Assembly (NCBI GenBank): GCA_036245805.1
Contig: BTRK01000003.1
Location: forward strand, 24,190,685-24,254,684
Reading direction: 5' to 3'
Source of the DNA: Pristionchus mayeri
Taxonomy: Eukaryota; Nematoda; Chromadorea; Rhabditida; Neodiplogasteridae
Length of the DNA: 64,000 nucleotides
The notes beneath the pieces are model-generated. The model was not told the DNA's origin. It saw only the letters and a program-made list of their open reading frames with translations, and ran no database searches. Every line of letters begins with the position of its first letter. The first letter of the stretch is position 1. Below are positions 25,201 to 34,600 of the stretch, piece by piece. Position numbers and translations under genes: made by a program.

Positions 25201-25708
25201 CACAGTCGCAGCTCGACATAGACAAAGGCTCGACCCAGAATCGAATTGAGAACGATACACCATAATAAGATCGTTTTGCCCCGATTATCTCGTGAAAGGA
25301 GAGCTATACGGAAAAGCATACCGACGAATCCGATGCGTGCATCTCCCGTCTTGGCGACATCGAACCCCTCCTCCTTCACTCCTCCGCCTCCCTTAGGAGT
25401 GATCAACTCACGACGGAGTTTAGCCAGTTTAGCCTTCAGAATACCCAGATGGGCATTCGTCGCTTTGTTCTTCTGCGTACGCGCCATCTGTAATTCATTT
25501 TTTTAAGCAGTCTCATTTATTGCCAGCGTTAAATTTCCAAGTTTCGAGCAGATTCTGGACGTTCTGTTCGCGAGTTGGAGTGTAACTTTCCCTTAGTTAA
25601 TTATTTTCAATTAAAAAATAGTTAGAGGAGTAATTATTATCTTATCTACCGTTGTTCTTCGAATCATACCTCCTGCTCAATATCGGCAATCTTTTGAAGA
25701 ATCGACAT
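11317..25708 (-). CDS. drg-1: DRG1, developmentally regulated GTP-binding protein
   Basis: Conserved Obg-type translation-associated GTPase. Eleven exons join in phase: 25670-25708 ([13 protein letters not shown]), 25322-25487 (starts [15 protein letters not shown]), 13433-13541, 13288-13379, 12529-12601, 12147-12243, 11959-12090, 11840-11914, 11661-11752, 11477-11599 and 11317-11418. G1 is [10 protein letters not shown]3 is [20 protein letters not shown]4 is NKID, G5 is ISAHHKW; the C-terminal TGS domain ends ...[11 protein letters not shown]. Length about 365 residues, normal for DRG1, with no break. The outstanding oddity is intron 2: donor GTATGC at 25321 and acceptor TTTCAG at 13542 enclose 11,780 bases that hold another gene on the opposite strand and several transposons, whereas the other introns are mostly short. 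A misassembly would be the alternative, but the splice phase fits exactly. Confidence 0.9.
11769..11835 (+). repeat. (GA)n microsatellite in a drg-1 intron
   Basis: An almost pure GA dinucleotide run of about 60 bases fills the short intron between two drg-1 exons. A similar GA run lies at 16165-16208 in an intron of the nested gene. Confidence 0.9.
13962..17339 (+). CDS. Single-pass type I membrane protein, uncharacterised, nested in drg-1 intron 2
   Basis: Not assigned to a family. Exon 13962-14180 starts with a signal peptide (leucine run LLLLLLLP) followed by a short Cys-containing ectodomain piece. A further exon (about 15205-15475) reads [20 protein letters not shown] and ends LNP; it joins in frame to 15680-15895 and to the exon from 15943, which has [17 protein letters not shown], then a membrane segment [19 protein letters not shown] at about 16100-16160. 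The cytoplasmic part (16238-16419, 16437-16927, 17029-17339) is basic next to the membrane (DCKKRKQKK), then Ser/Pro-rich and acidic, ending SHDMR. One exon between 14180 and 15205 is missing from my model because the phase does not close. The extracellular juxtamembrane fold resembles a SEA-like module, which is inference. It lies on the strand opposite to its host gene. Confidence 0.7.
17765..18785. repeat. Foldback element family C
   Basis: Arms 17781-18250 and 18290-18773 are inverted copies (for example GAGACCGTTCGCGATAGATT mirrored near 18760, and CCAGACATGCCTATACCATT near 18370). The centre is at about 18272, inside ATTCCTCCCTCTCATT. Small frames in the arms repeat each other as antisense copies and are not genes. 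Lies inside drg-1 intron 2. A small fragment with GATATGAGACCGTTTGC also occurs at 27875. Confidence 0.9.
18786..19337. other. Intronic DNA, nothing recognised
   Basis: Within drg-1 intron 2. No reading frame with domain content and no inverted repeat was seen. Confidence 0.5.
19338..19592. repeat. MITE family B copy (255 bp)
   Basis: Bounded by TTTAAAGTTACC on the left and GGTAACTTTAA on the right, with the inner word AAGGACG mirrored as CGTCCTT. Other copies are at 22074-22304 and 26996-27270, with truncated pieces at 4053 and 9385. The terminal TTAA suggests insertion at TTAA or TA sites. Confidence 0.85.
20040..20320 (+). pseudogene. 5'-truncated LINE reverse transcriptase C-terminus
   Basis: The frame reads [20 protein letters not shown] followed by LFSRLFYYR and then [17 protein letters not shown]. 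This is the stretch that follows the RT domain in CR1/Jockey-type LINEs; compare ASSVFNPY...ELEKVQNYFTRRLF in the intact LINE at 57540-57620. Nothing of the catalytic domain is present upstream, so it is a dead 5'-truncated copy. Confidence 0.7.
20977..22010 (-). pseudogene. DD37D Tc1/mariner transposase, inactivated
   Basis: The N-terminal helix-turn-helix is visible ([20 protein letters not shown], about 21890-21950), then a basic linker, then VYSDEKIF with the first catalytic Asp, QQDSAPAH with the second, and [11 protein letters not shown] with the third, 37 residues after the second. The frame shifts by one base near 21640, and the codon before TFQQDSAP is TAG at about 21291-21294 where a Trp is usual. 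Both lesions would abolish the protein. Confidence 0.9.
22074..22304. repeat. MITE family B copy inside the Tc1/mariner element
   Basis: Bounded by TTAAAGTTACCGGACGAGG and the complementary end CCTCGTCCGGTAACTTTAA, 231 bases, no coding frame. It is the youngest layer of the nested stack: MITE B in a DD37D mariner in foldback A in drg-1 intron 2. Confidence 0.92.
23438..24575. repeat. Foldback element family D, copy 1
   Basis: Begins ACAGTCGCGCTCATAAGTGA after a TA. The arms from about 23640-24060 and 24110-24575 are inverted copies around a centre near 24085. The outer about 200 bases of the left arm have no partner on the right, so the right end is truncated. The second copy is at 34979-36162. 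Reading frames in the two arms are antisense images of each other. Confidence 0.88.
24842..25321. other. 3' part of drg-1 intron 2 next to exon 2, nothing recognised
   Basis: Mixed sequence with short frames only; the donor site GTATGC of drg-1 exon 2 lies at its right edge. Confidence 0.5.
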
Positions 25709-27396
25709 CTTCGCAGATTGTTTCTGAAAGAGGAAAATTATATAAGTGTGAACGAAAGATTTATTAATTAGCGTATCAAAACGCCTACTGTATCGCATAT
25801 ACTACTCAAGCCAGGAATTAATAACGACAAAGAGATTAAAAAGATTAAAATCACACGTCCATGAACGTTGGCGACCATGGTCGACCACACGGCATCATTT
25901 TCGCGGATGACACACCCCAAAAAGTGACCCCGCTGCGCATCAACCTAGCGCGTGTGCAAAAAAAGATACACAATTACGCCGTACAAGAATTTTCCCTGAC
26001 TGTCCCTGATTACTGTATACAAATTCTTGGAATTTCCTGATTTCGGTACTGCATTTGAATTACGACTACGGTTTTCGGTTATATTTACCGATTATTGATT
26101 GAATTCATTGATTGTCGAACGTTACCACTTATTCTTTTTTTCTTTTTTTATTGTCATTTTTTATTTATTATTTTCACTTTATTTTAAATTCGACAACACT
26201 CATAATCGATTCTGCGACCAAAATGGACAACAAAGCTGCAGAAGTTTTATCTGACGACGGTGGTGTAAGTCAGGTGGATCAATGATATTTTTGAGCTGGC
26301 AGTACAACTGGAGAATAGTAAAGAGGGTCATGTCTCAAGATGGAAAGCGAAAACAGTAACTAGGGTGTGAATCACAGTAGTACAAATGGATCCGGAAAAT
26401 TATAAAACTGCAAAACAGTTTCGGAAAATAAAGAAAGATAAACAACGGAAAGGCACGCAATGCACAAGCCACGCCCCCCAATTTGGACTTCTTGAGAACC
26501 TTTTTTCTCAACAGACCCTCCGCAAAAATGATGCCGTGCGACCACCAAATTAACTACGATCGCTTCTGAACAATCAATAACTGGCTTTATTTGTCGATTC
26601 CTTTTTTCACGGCATTTTGCGTACACACAAAAACAAGACCCCGCCCACTACACCACCGCCAAGTTGCGGCATGGTGCGCGCACCTGGCCGCCACACACAA
26701 GACCGGAGCCGGAAAAAAGTTATCGCAGAAACCCTGATATCGATTGAAAATATCGATTGATTTTTGGTCCTATGCCGACATTCCTTGTGCAATGTTACTG
26801 GATACGGTAACATTCAAATTTTTAATTATTCCCTCGGTGGTGTGAACAAAAGTCGGCGGGCGCGTTTGGGGGTCTGTAAGTCGTTTCGTCAACCTGCAAT
26901 TCGGACCGCGAAATGCCGTGTTTTTCTAATCAAAAAAACTGAACAATAATTATTACCTTTAAATCCTTGCTGTACAAAAACGATTGTTGCTCTCATTTAA
27001 AAGTTACCAGTCGAGGACGAATTTACCTCCTATTGTGAATTTTACTTTATGTACATAGACCGTCTATGATAGACGATGCAGGAATAAGCTGTGAGATTAT
27101 AAAGAGTAATACGAAAAATCAATAATAGCTCAAGGGAATGGCCAGAAAGGATCAGGTTGAAGTTGCCTGATCCTCGCTCTCTTACGTTTGCACACTCTTT
27201 CAAACACTCGGCGTGCGGGAAACGCATTCAACCTTGCGATCATAATTTCGTCCTTGTCTGGTAATTTTAATCTACTTGATTTGAATAACAAAGAAATTTA
27301 TTGTATCAACTATAACATCCAGCAACGCTTCAGAAACACGAAACGACAAATAATGTTGATGAACCCGATATTTTGGAATGAAATGTGATAGAGTCA
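25709..27396. other. Region between drg-1 and globin gene, one candidate first exon
   Basis: Immediately upstream of drg-1. At 26223-26264 a plus-strand ATG starts a 14-codon open stretch (MDNKAAEVLSDDGG) ending exactly at a strong donor GTAAGT, which looks like the first exon of a divergently transcribed gene whose further exons I could not find. A family B MITE lies at 26996-27270 (ends AAGTTACCAG and TGGTAATTTTAA). The rest is AT-rich with no recognisable content. Confidence 0.4.
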
Positions 27397-30300
27397 TTAG
27401 ATGTGATTGGGAGGAAGGACATAATGAGGAGATCCTTCCTTCGAAGATCCTGAATTCTCCCCACTCCCAGGAGAAGGAGAAGTAGATCTGAAGTAGGAAA
27501 CGATGTACCAGTTAATTACCCTTTCTTCTCACCTCTCATCTAACTCATCATCTTTAGATTCCTGTGCCATCTCGGACAGCTTTATTCTGAAAGTGAGTTT
27601 ACAATCTATACGAATTCTCAAAGTATCTCACTTAGACTGATTAGTGTTTGAGTTCTTTCGTTGTCTCCTCAATTCCTGATAGTATCCATCCCGCACATTG
27701 GAGAAGACGAAGGTTGACAACTCGGACCTGTGATGGAGAGATTCGAAGGGAAAGGAGGGGGGGAGGACCATGCGCCGGCAGTCTCCGAAGGGGCATGGGT
27801 TGCCCCATCCAGGAAGGTGCACTCAGTGGTCACTGCATCTGCAAGAGGGACACTTATGAGGGAGAACAAGATGCGATATGAGACCGTTTGCATAAGAATC
27901 GATCAAGGTCCGGCATAGTACAAACATCATTTTAAAACATTTAAAAAAAATTATAAAAAACATTTAAAAATATTATAAAAACATTTAAAAAAAACATTTA
28001 AAAAATTACAAAAAATTGAATTGGTATTAAGGATTACAATTTTTTGTAATTTTTTAAATGTTTTTTAAAAATGTTTTTATGATATTTTTAAATGTTTTTA
28101 TAATGTTTTTTAACACTATCAAAAGAGTCCCTTGCTGAGATCGACATGTTGTTATTTTTTTATTGTATTTGGTATTTTTTATTGTTTTATTGTTTTAATT
28201 GTATGTGGAAAGTGAAATGTGGGAAGTCACGAACGTGTTTTTATACCTCTAATTTCTGATGGAAACATTTATACCAGGAAACAGTAAATTATCATCGGAG
28301 ATTGATAAATTGATATCAAGGGATAACGATCGTCAACAATTGGACATGGGTGTTAATAATGAAAAGACTTCTACGGAACATACTGAGTTGAAAAAAAGTG
28401 GAAACGTGGAGGTACGAAAATGTGGGACGTTGTTCGAAGATGAAAGGAGCAAAAGATGAGAGCACTAAAGGAATGACTTGGGTGGAGGGAATAGAGGGGG
28501 GAATTATACGATTGAGAAACAACAAAGTATCGTAGCCATAGAGTGAATACTTCTACAGTGAGCGGACGATTTTCAGTGACAATATCTATACTAACTTATA
28601 GATTTGCCCATTTTCTTCTGAGTGCTTCCTGAGTCGAGATCCCAGAAAGCCTATCGAGACTTCCAATTTAGACAAAAGAGACAAAAATTGGTATTAAGGA
28701 AGTACCCTGCGTCAAATGCAGAAAGCCTTTTCTTCCCTCTAGACTCGTTACAAACTTCCAAGTAATCGGTCAGTGTGAATAGAAGATTATTGAAAGAAAT
28801 TATTAACTTAACTTATCAGCGATGATTGAGTCTCTGCCCGCACGTATCTTTGACACTCCATCTCCGGAGCTCGAGAAGGGAGAGGCAGGAGGTGCTGAGG
28901 TGCCTGCGCCGTCAATGATTCCAATCCTGCCTTCGGGCGGGGAAGAATCGGCGACGGCCCGTGCATCAAGAACCTCCACGCCGAACCCTGGATGCTCGAT
29001 TCATTCTGCGTCAGAAAGAAATAAGGACTCTGCCCTCCCTCGATTGGGACGAGCACTGAGGATGAAAAAAAAAGTGATCTATAAAATATTTCTAATTCTA
29101 AACAGGGAACAATGGAGACAAACACGGAAATGATTCCATCTGAGAAGGGCCGCAATCAATATTACTGTTGTACCCTGAAAATCTCGGTATGTTTCCAGTA
29201 TGCCTTACTTGTTTCTAACGAGTAAAATGGCAGACGAACAAGAGTCTGCAGCAAAGAGTGGTCACGGGCTATAGCACGAAGGGACAAAGAGCGAAAATCG
29301 TTGCTGCACACAATGCTCTCAACATCATCTTCAAAGACTTCGACCGTTAGTATTTTTTCAATTGATACTCTTCTTTCTATTTCACATCGTCATTTTGTTA
29401 ATTTTTTGAAAGTCAAAAAATACTGTAGATAGGGGTGTCCGAGTGCAAAGCATTATTTGTGGTTCATTCTAGACATCTTCGACTGGCAGGGAGAAGAAGA
29501 AAATCTGTCAGAGTCCCATACTCAGCCATCGTTTTCTTCGTTCAGCACTTCGTCATCTGGTGGTAAGCTAAGCATTCTCATTACTTGAAACAACACGCCG
29601 CACATTTTGTTTTTTTCCATTCTCAATGTTTAGTCCTTCATATGATCAATTTATATAAATGTCATGTAATGAATTTGATTTCAGGGGCCGTACTCGGAAC
29701 TACTGGAAGTCTCGATAGGCTTTCTGGGATCTCGCCTCAGGAAGCACTCAGAAGAAGATGGGCAAATCTATAAGTTAGTATAGATATTGTCACTGAAAAT
29801 CGTCCGCTCACTGTAGAAGTATTCACTCTATGGCTACGATACTTTGTTGTTTCTCAATCGTATAATTCCCCCCTCTATTCCCTCCACCCAAGTCATTCCT
29901 TTAGTGCTCTCATCTTTTGCTCCTTTCATCTTCGAACAACGTCCCACATTTTCGTACCTCCACGTTTCCACTTTTTTTCAACTCAGTATGTTCCGCAGAA
30001 GTCTTTTCATTATTAACACCCATGTCCAATTGTTGACGATCGTTATCCCTTGATATCAATTTATCAATCTCCGATGATAATTTACTGTTTCCTGGTATAA
30101 ATGTTTCCATCAGAAATTAGAGGTATAAAAACACGTTCGTGACTTCCCACATTTCACTTTCCACATACAATTAAAACAATTAAACAATAAAAAATACCAA
30201 ATACAATAAAAAATAACAACAAAAATACAATAAAAACAATAAAAATAAAATAAATAATAAAATTAAATTTAAATAATAAAATTAATTTAAATAATAAAAT

Positions 30301-31128
30301 TAAATTTAGTAAGTGAAATTAAATTAAAATTTTCCCAGAAAAAATTACCTGCAGTTCCGGCGAAGAAGTCAGGTTTGAATCCCTTGGTGCGTAGACTGGC
30401 TTGCTTCTGCCCGTATTCGAATGCAGTCTGGAAAGATGGAATGGAATCTCCCCATCTCCCTCACCTTCTGCACGAATTCGCTGTCGACGAGAGAATTGCA
30501 GACGAGGGAGAGAAACTCCTTGAGAGTATCCAAGTAATCCTGCTTCTCCTCCTCAATCAATGGAAGTGCAAGAGAAGAGAATCAAGATTTGTTCTGAATG
30601 CAAATTGAGGCATTTCGCACCTTGAGCAGAGTCTCAATGAATATCTTGAAATCTTCCTTCTTCTCTCCTACTCTCCGTACAATCCTTTCTGCCATATCCT
30701 CCTTCAACATTATTAATTGTATTTATTCGCATTTGCAAGTATATCATTTGAATACAATGAGTCTTTCCCTGACCTTTGCATTGTCTAGACAGTACTTGAT
30801 GATAGCCCTCTGGGAAGCAGAGAGGAGAGGCTTCTTAGGTGGAGACCCGTTCAATGATCTGCCCATCATCTGTCATCCTCTCCCATCCCAACAATGCACC
30901 ATCACAACACATTCACTCTCAGTCGTACAATTACATCAGCTGTCTAGTCTAGGTCACAAAGAGTACATCCATACTCTTCGTATAGAGGGAATTGAGAGTG
31001 ATTCTGGAATGGAAGTGGATGACTCACCCGGATCCTCTATGGGAAGTATTGCTCATCTTCTTGTTAGCTGATGCTCCAACTGATAATTTATCCTTGTCCT
31101 TCACTTCAACTGACTTGGAGTTGCCCAT
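27397..31128 (-). CDS. Globin-like protein of the nematode globin family
   Basis: Nine exons join in phase: 31028-31128, 30774-30858, 30621-30701, 30465-30551, 30349-30427, 27769-27838, 27632-27727, 27533-27586 and 27397-27487. The first starts MGNSKS, an N-myristoylation-type motif. Globin helices follow: LSASQRAIIKYCLDNAK (A), EDMAERIVRRVGEKKEDFK (B/C), EFLSLVCNSLVDSEFVQK, then YGQKQASLRTKGFKPDFF and, near the end, FVFSNVRDGYYQELRRQ (H). Worm globins with N- and C-terminal extensions and acylation signals are known, usually membrane-bound and possibly redox sensors rather than oxygen carriers. Odd: in the F-helix motif G-Q-K-H the proximal histidine position holds Gln. Intron 5 is 2.5 kb and carries a foldback element; the others are short. 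The tail is Ser-rich and ends LPPNHI. Confidence 0.85.
28145..30225. repeat. Foldback element carrying a spliced gene, inside a globin intron
   Basis: Arms 28145-28668 and 29702-30225 are inverted copies with about 98 percent agreement by eye (for example GGAAAGTGAAATGTGGGAAG on the left, mirrored near 30160). The 1-kb loop between them is not repeated and contains a small multi-exon gene on the plus strand whose last exon runs into the right arm; the left arm holds the antisense image of that last exon. AT-rich ends (TATTGTTTTATTG) mark the borders. An AT-rich mini-palindrome at 27930-28100 precedes it. Confidence 0.88.
29112..29773 (+). CDS. Small dsRNA-binding-domain-like protein encoded in the foldback loop
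   Basis: Four exons close perfectly in frame with canonical GT-AG introns: 29112-29186, 29234-29345, 29473-29562, 29685-29773, about 120 codons and a stop. The core reads GRNQYYCCTLKIS then VVTGYSTKGQRAKIVAAHNA, which matches the second half of a dsRBD: beta strand with Y-x-C-x-L, basic loop, and the helix K-x-A-K-x-x-A-A-x-x-A-L. The usual first helix is not visible in this model; an open frame upstream (28822-29080) could contribute another exon but does not join cleanly. The C-terminus is acidic then Ser-rich and ends RRRWANL. Function would be RNA binding if expressed; assignment is from motif pattern only. Confidence 0.6.
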
Positions 31129-31489
31129 AGCTGCATTGAGAAGATTGGAAGAGATAAGAATATAAGGTGTTAAGAATGGATGATCAGAAAATGTACGAAG
31201 AAAAAGGAGAAGTGAATGAAGAAGAGGAGAGAGGAGAAGACAAGAACTATGGGCGAAGAAATGAAGGGAGTAGTCAGGGATTGATAGATACCAACTGTTC
31301 TTCTTTACTTCGTCTCTCCCGTGTGAACAACACTTAAAAGAGTACGAACATAATCTAAATCCGAGATGGATAATCGATATTCGAGGACAGGGTGGAGTTG
31401 GGAGAGGTAATTGGATGGAGTGAGATATCTCTTTCCCTTCTAACCTCCAACCTCTGCCCCCTCCTTCTCCCTTTGATACGCCAACTGAC

Positions 31490-31527
31490 ACACTATCAAA
31501 AGAGTCCCTTGCTGAGATCGACATGTT
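31490..31527. repeat. 38-bp exact duplication shared with 28113-28150
   Basis: The same 38 bases, including AAAAGAGTCCCTTGCTGAGA and TCGACATGTT, occur in the same orientation here, upstream of the globin start, and at 28113-28150 just outside the foldback in globin intron 5. On the minus strand both copies read ATG followed by SISARDSFDS, so the upstream copy may be an alternative 5' exon. Confidence 0.85.
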
Positions 31528-31692
31528 ACTCAACTCATTTATTACCATTTCATGACAATTTACTGTACGAAAGATTACGGTATTGATTGATAAATGTGTC
31601 TAATGTAGAGAAGGGATAGATGAAAAAGGAGACAACAACCCATGGCACGTATTCTCGAGGGGGAACTATACAGGACTGAGTGGGAAGGAGAG

Positions 31693-34600
31693 CTACAACT
31701 GTTCATCTCCTGAGGCTGGAGTCATTTCATTCGGGGAAGTTCGAGTGATCGCAGGTGGTTGGCAAGGAAGAGAAGGAGGAGAAACTAATCGATTGTCGAT
31801 TGAAGGATATGATCTACCACGAGTGAGCTCCCATGTGGATACTGGAGGAATCTGCAATGAATGTTCCCTCCTGGGAGTGTTCACTCCCCCCTCCCTCCCT
31901 CCGTACCTGTTCATCCTCACTGCCCGATAGAGTGTGTCTCCTGCCCTGTCTAATCCCTCGTTCCTTCTTCTCCTCTTCACTCCTCTCCCCTATCCGTAGA
32001 TTATCAGGTCGACTCAATCGTCCATTCTCAATGCATTCATTCACTCCTCGTCTATTCTCGTGTCACTCACTCTTTCTCTTCTCTCTTCTACACCTCTCAT
32101 CAATCAGCCCCCTCTCTCCCTCTCTTCCCACCCCCTCACAAGGGGACACCCTTCTCTCCTTCTCACCTCTTCCTTCTCTTCCCTCATCCTCCGTCCACAT
32201 GGAGATGGATCAGAACTGGCGTAATCACTGGAGGATGGACCCAGTCCATCGAAAGAGGCCACGACTACTCCAATTGACTGAGAAGGTGCCAATGACGACG
32301 TCGTCGAGTAGTCAGAAGTGAAGGAGATAGCATCTTCTCGAGATGGGGAGCACGGCTGCAACAGACCACATACTCTCCTCCCCTCCCTCCCTTCTTCCAC
32401 CTTCTCGACGTTCCTCCACGCATTCGTCCCTAGTAACTGCATTCTTCGTATTTTCTCGCGAGTCTCCGCAGAGTAAACCTGAAACAAAATGGATCTCCTT
32501 CCTATCCCTTCCCCTCTCTTCTCATACAGTACCTCTAGCGCGGGCGACGCAGCCTGGTGCAAGTGCTGCGTGTGGCTGGTGAGTGCATCCATCGTTGCCG
32601 ACGTTTGTGAGTGTGAGGAAGAGAGGGAATCCAAGGCTGCTGCCTCACTCCCTGCGATGAAGATGCGACGGGCAGAGGAGAGAGTCTGCAAGGGAGACGG
32701 AGATGGAAGGGAGGGAGGGGGGGAGGGGGGTAGTGCACCTCTTGGTGTTTCCTCCTATCGTCGTTGTTGGGTGGAGGGGGATGGCCCTGACTGGAGTACA
32801 TGCTCAGTTGGGAGAATTCCTCCTTCACTGACATCACTTCTTCACATTCATCTGCAATGAAAGACTCTCTCTACAGGCAAAATTACTGAAACTCCAATCT
32901 TCCTATCCAGACCGTACGAAATGAACATCTAAGAACTCATGTTTCTGCATCATGTAAATCAGCCCTAAAGCAATGAAATTATTCAAAAAAAACTCTAATA
33001 TACTCGAATATATAATAATAAATAAGCGCCTCTTTTTTTCAAGTTTGGTTGACTACTGAATCGAAGCTATGCGAGACTCAGCTCACAATTATAAAACATT
33101 TGCAACACATTTATGGAATTACGTAATTATTTTGTTAATGTTGGTGCCAGATTCTTAAGCATGGATAATCAAGTCTTCTTTTACAAACACTGAAAATTTA
33201 ATTTTCACCGATATATTGAAATTTTAGGTATTATGGTGTGCCATATTTCATTAATACGTGAGACATATTCCATTTTTAAATGGTTGAAGATATATACTCA
33301 AGTACTACACAATTATCCAATTGAAATGGGTCTAACTGGTGTTAAATTTTGCAAAGGAAGAATATTAGCCAAATCGAAGGATTTCAGATTTTTTTAAATC
33401 GATACTTTCAGAATGACGAATCGAGAAATTCGAAAAAAAGAATCGAGAATTTCGAAATATTTAAGAACTATTTTAAAAAAAAATCGAGATTCAGTAGCCG
33501 GATCTTGATTAAACAACCTATACGAAATGGACATTACCTACAATGAAATAGAATGAACACTAAATTTAGCTTCCTGTTATACATCTTTTGAAGCGATGAT
33601 TTTTGACCCAGAAGAAATTGAAACTGCGGCCCTGATATCTGGATCTAATGATTGAGATAATCGTATTCCGTTCAACCTTTAGCAATCGATCTCTAATCCA
33701 AATTTTTAAATGCATGATGGCAGATGATTGTTTAGCCTCGGTATCAATGGTCTAATTTCTGTTGCAGAATTTTAAATCCAATTCAAAGCTCTGTCACATG
33801 CACAAATAATTGAAACGACATTATCATGAGCCGGAAACGAGATAACAGCTGATAATGTCTCTTCCTATTAGCACTTCACACATTTATCCTAAAAATAATA
33901 CAAATTGATTGGTAGCTTTACATAAATTGGAAAAGAAAACTAATCACTAATGTTCTGTGGTTGTGAAATCTCGGAACCAGATATGGCTCTTTTCTCGGCG
34001 TTTCAACTGTGTAATATTGTGCACACACTACTCCCTCGTAAGAATACGCTACCAACTATCGCGATACCAACTATCGCGCCCAAGTTATAAGGCTATGCGT
34101 TAAAAGAGTCAGTAATTTTGCGACACCCTGTACAATAACATAATTTAATTTGAAAAAAATGATTAAAATGCTCTACGAACAAAAAGGTGTGGCCGAATGC
34201 TTTCTCATGACAGTTGGGATTTTTGATAATAAATTCAAAAGTATTTCATAAAAAACTAGCTTAGGAATTTTTAAGACGCAGAAAAAGGAAAATAAATTTT
34301 ATGAAAAAATAAAAGAACTTTTTTCCTTTACCTTGCAATTAGACAAAGGTCGCGTATCCATCATATGGAATTATGCTATCACGCGTCTTCTGAAACATCG
34401 CAGGTGAAGTTTGACAAACTGTTCAAAGTGGTCCAATCTCCATGAAAGCTATAACGCTTTATTTGAAGATCACGATGTTAACTAAAGAGTTTAATTTTCG
34501 CTCATTTAATATTTTCATATGAAAAAAACAGTAATGTGCAAAAGTATCTCAACAAATTTGTCGTCTTCATAACTTTCTTCAGAATTGAGATTGAGACCTA

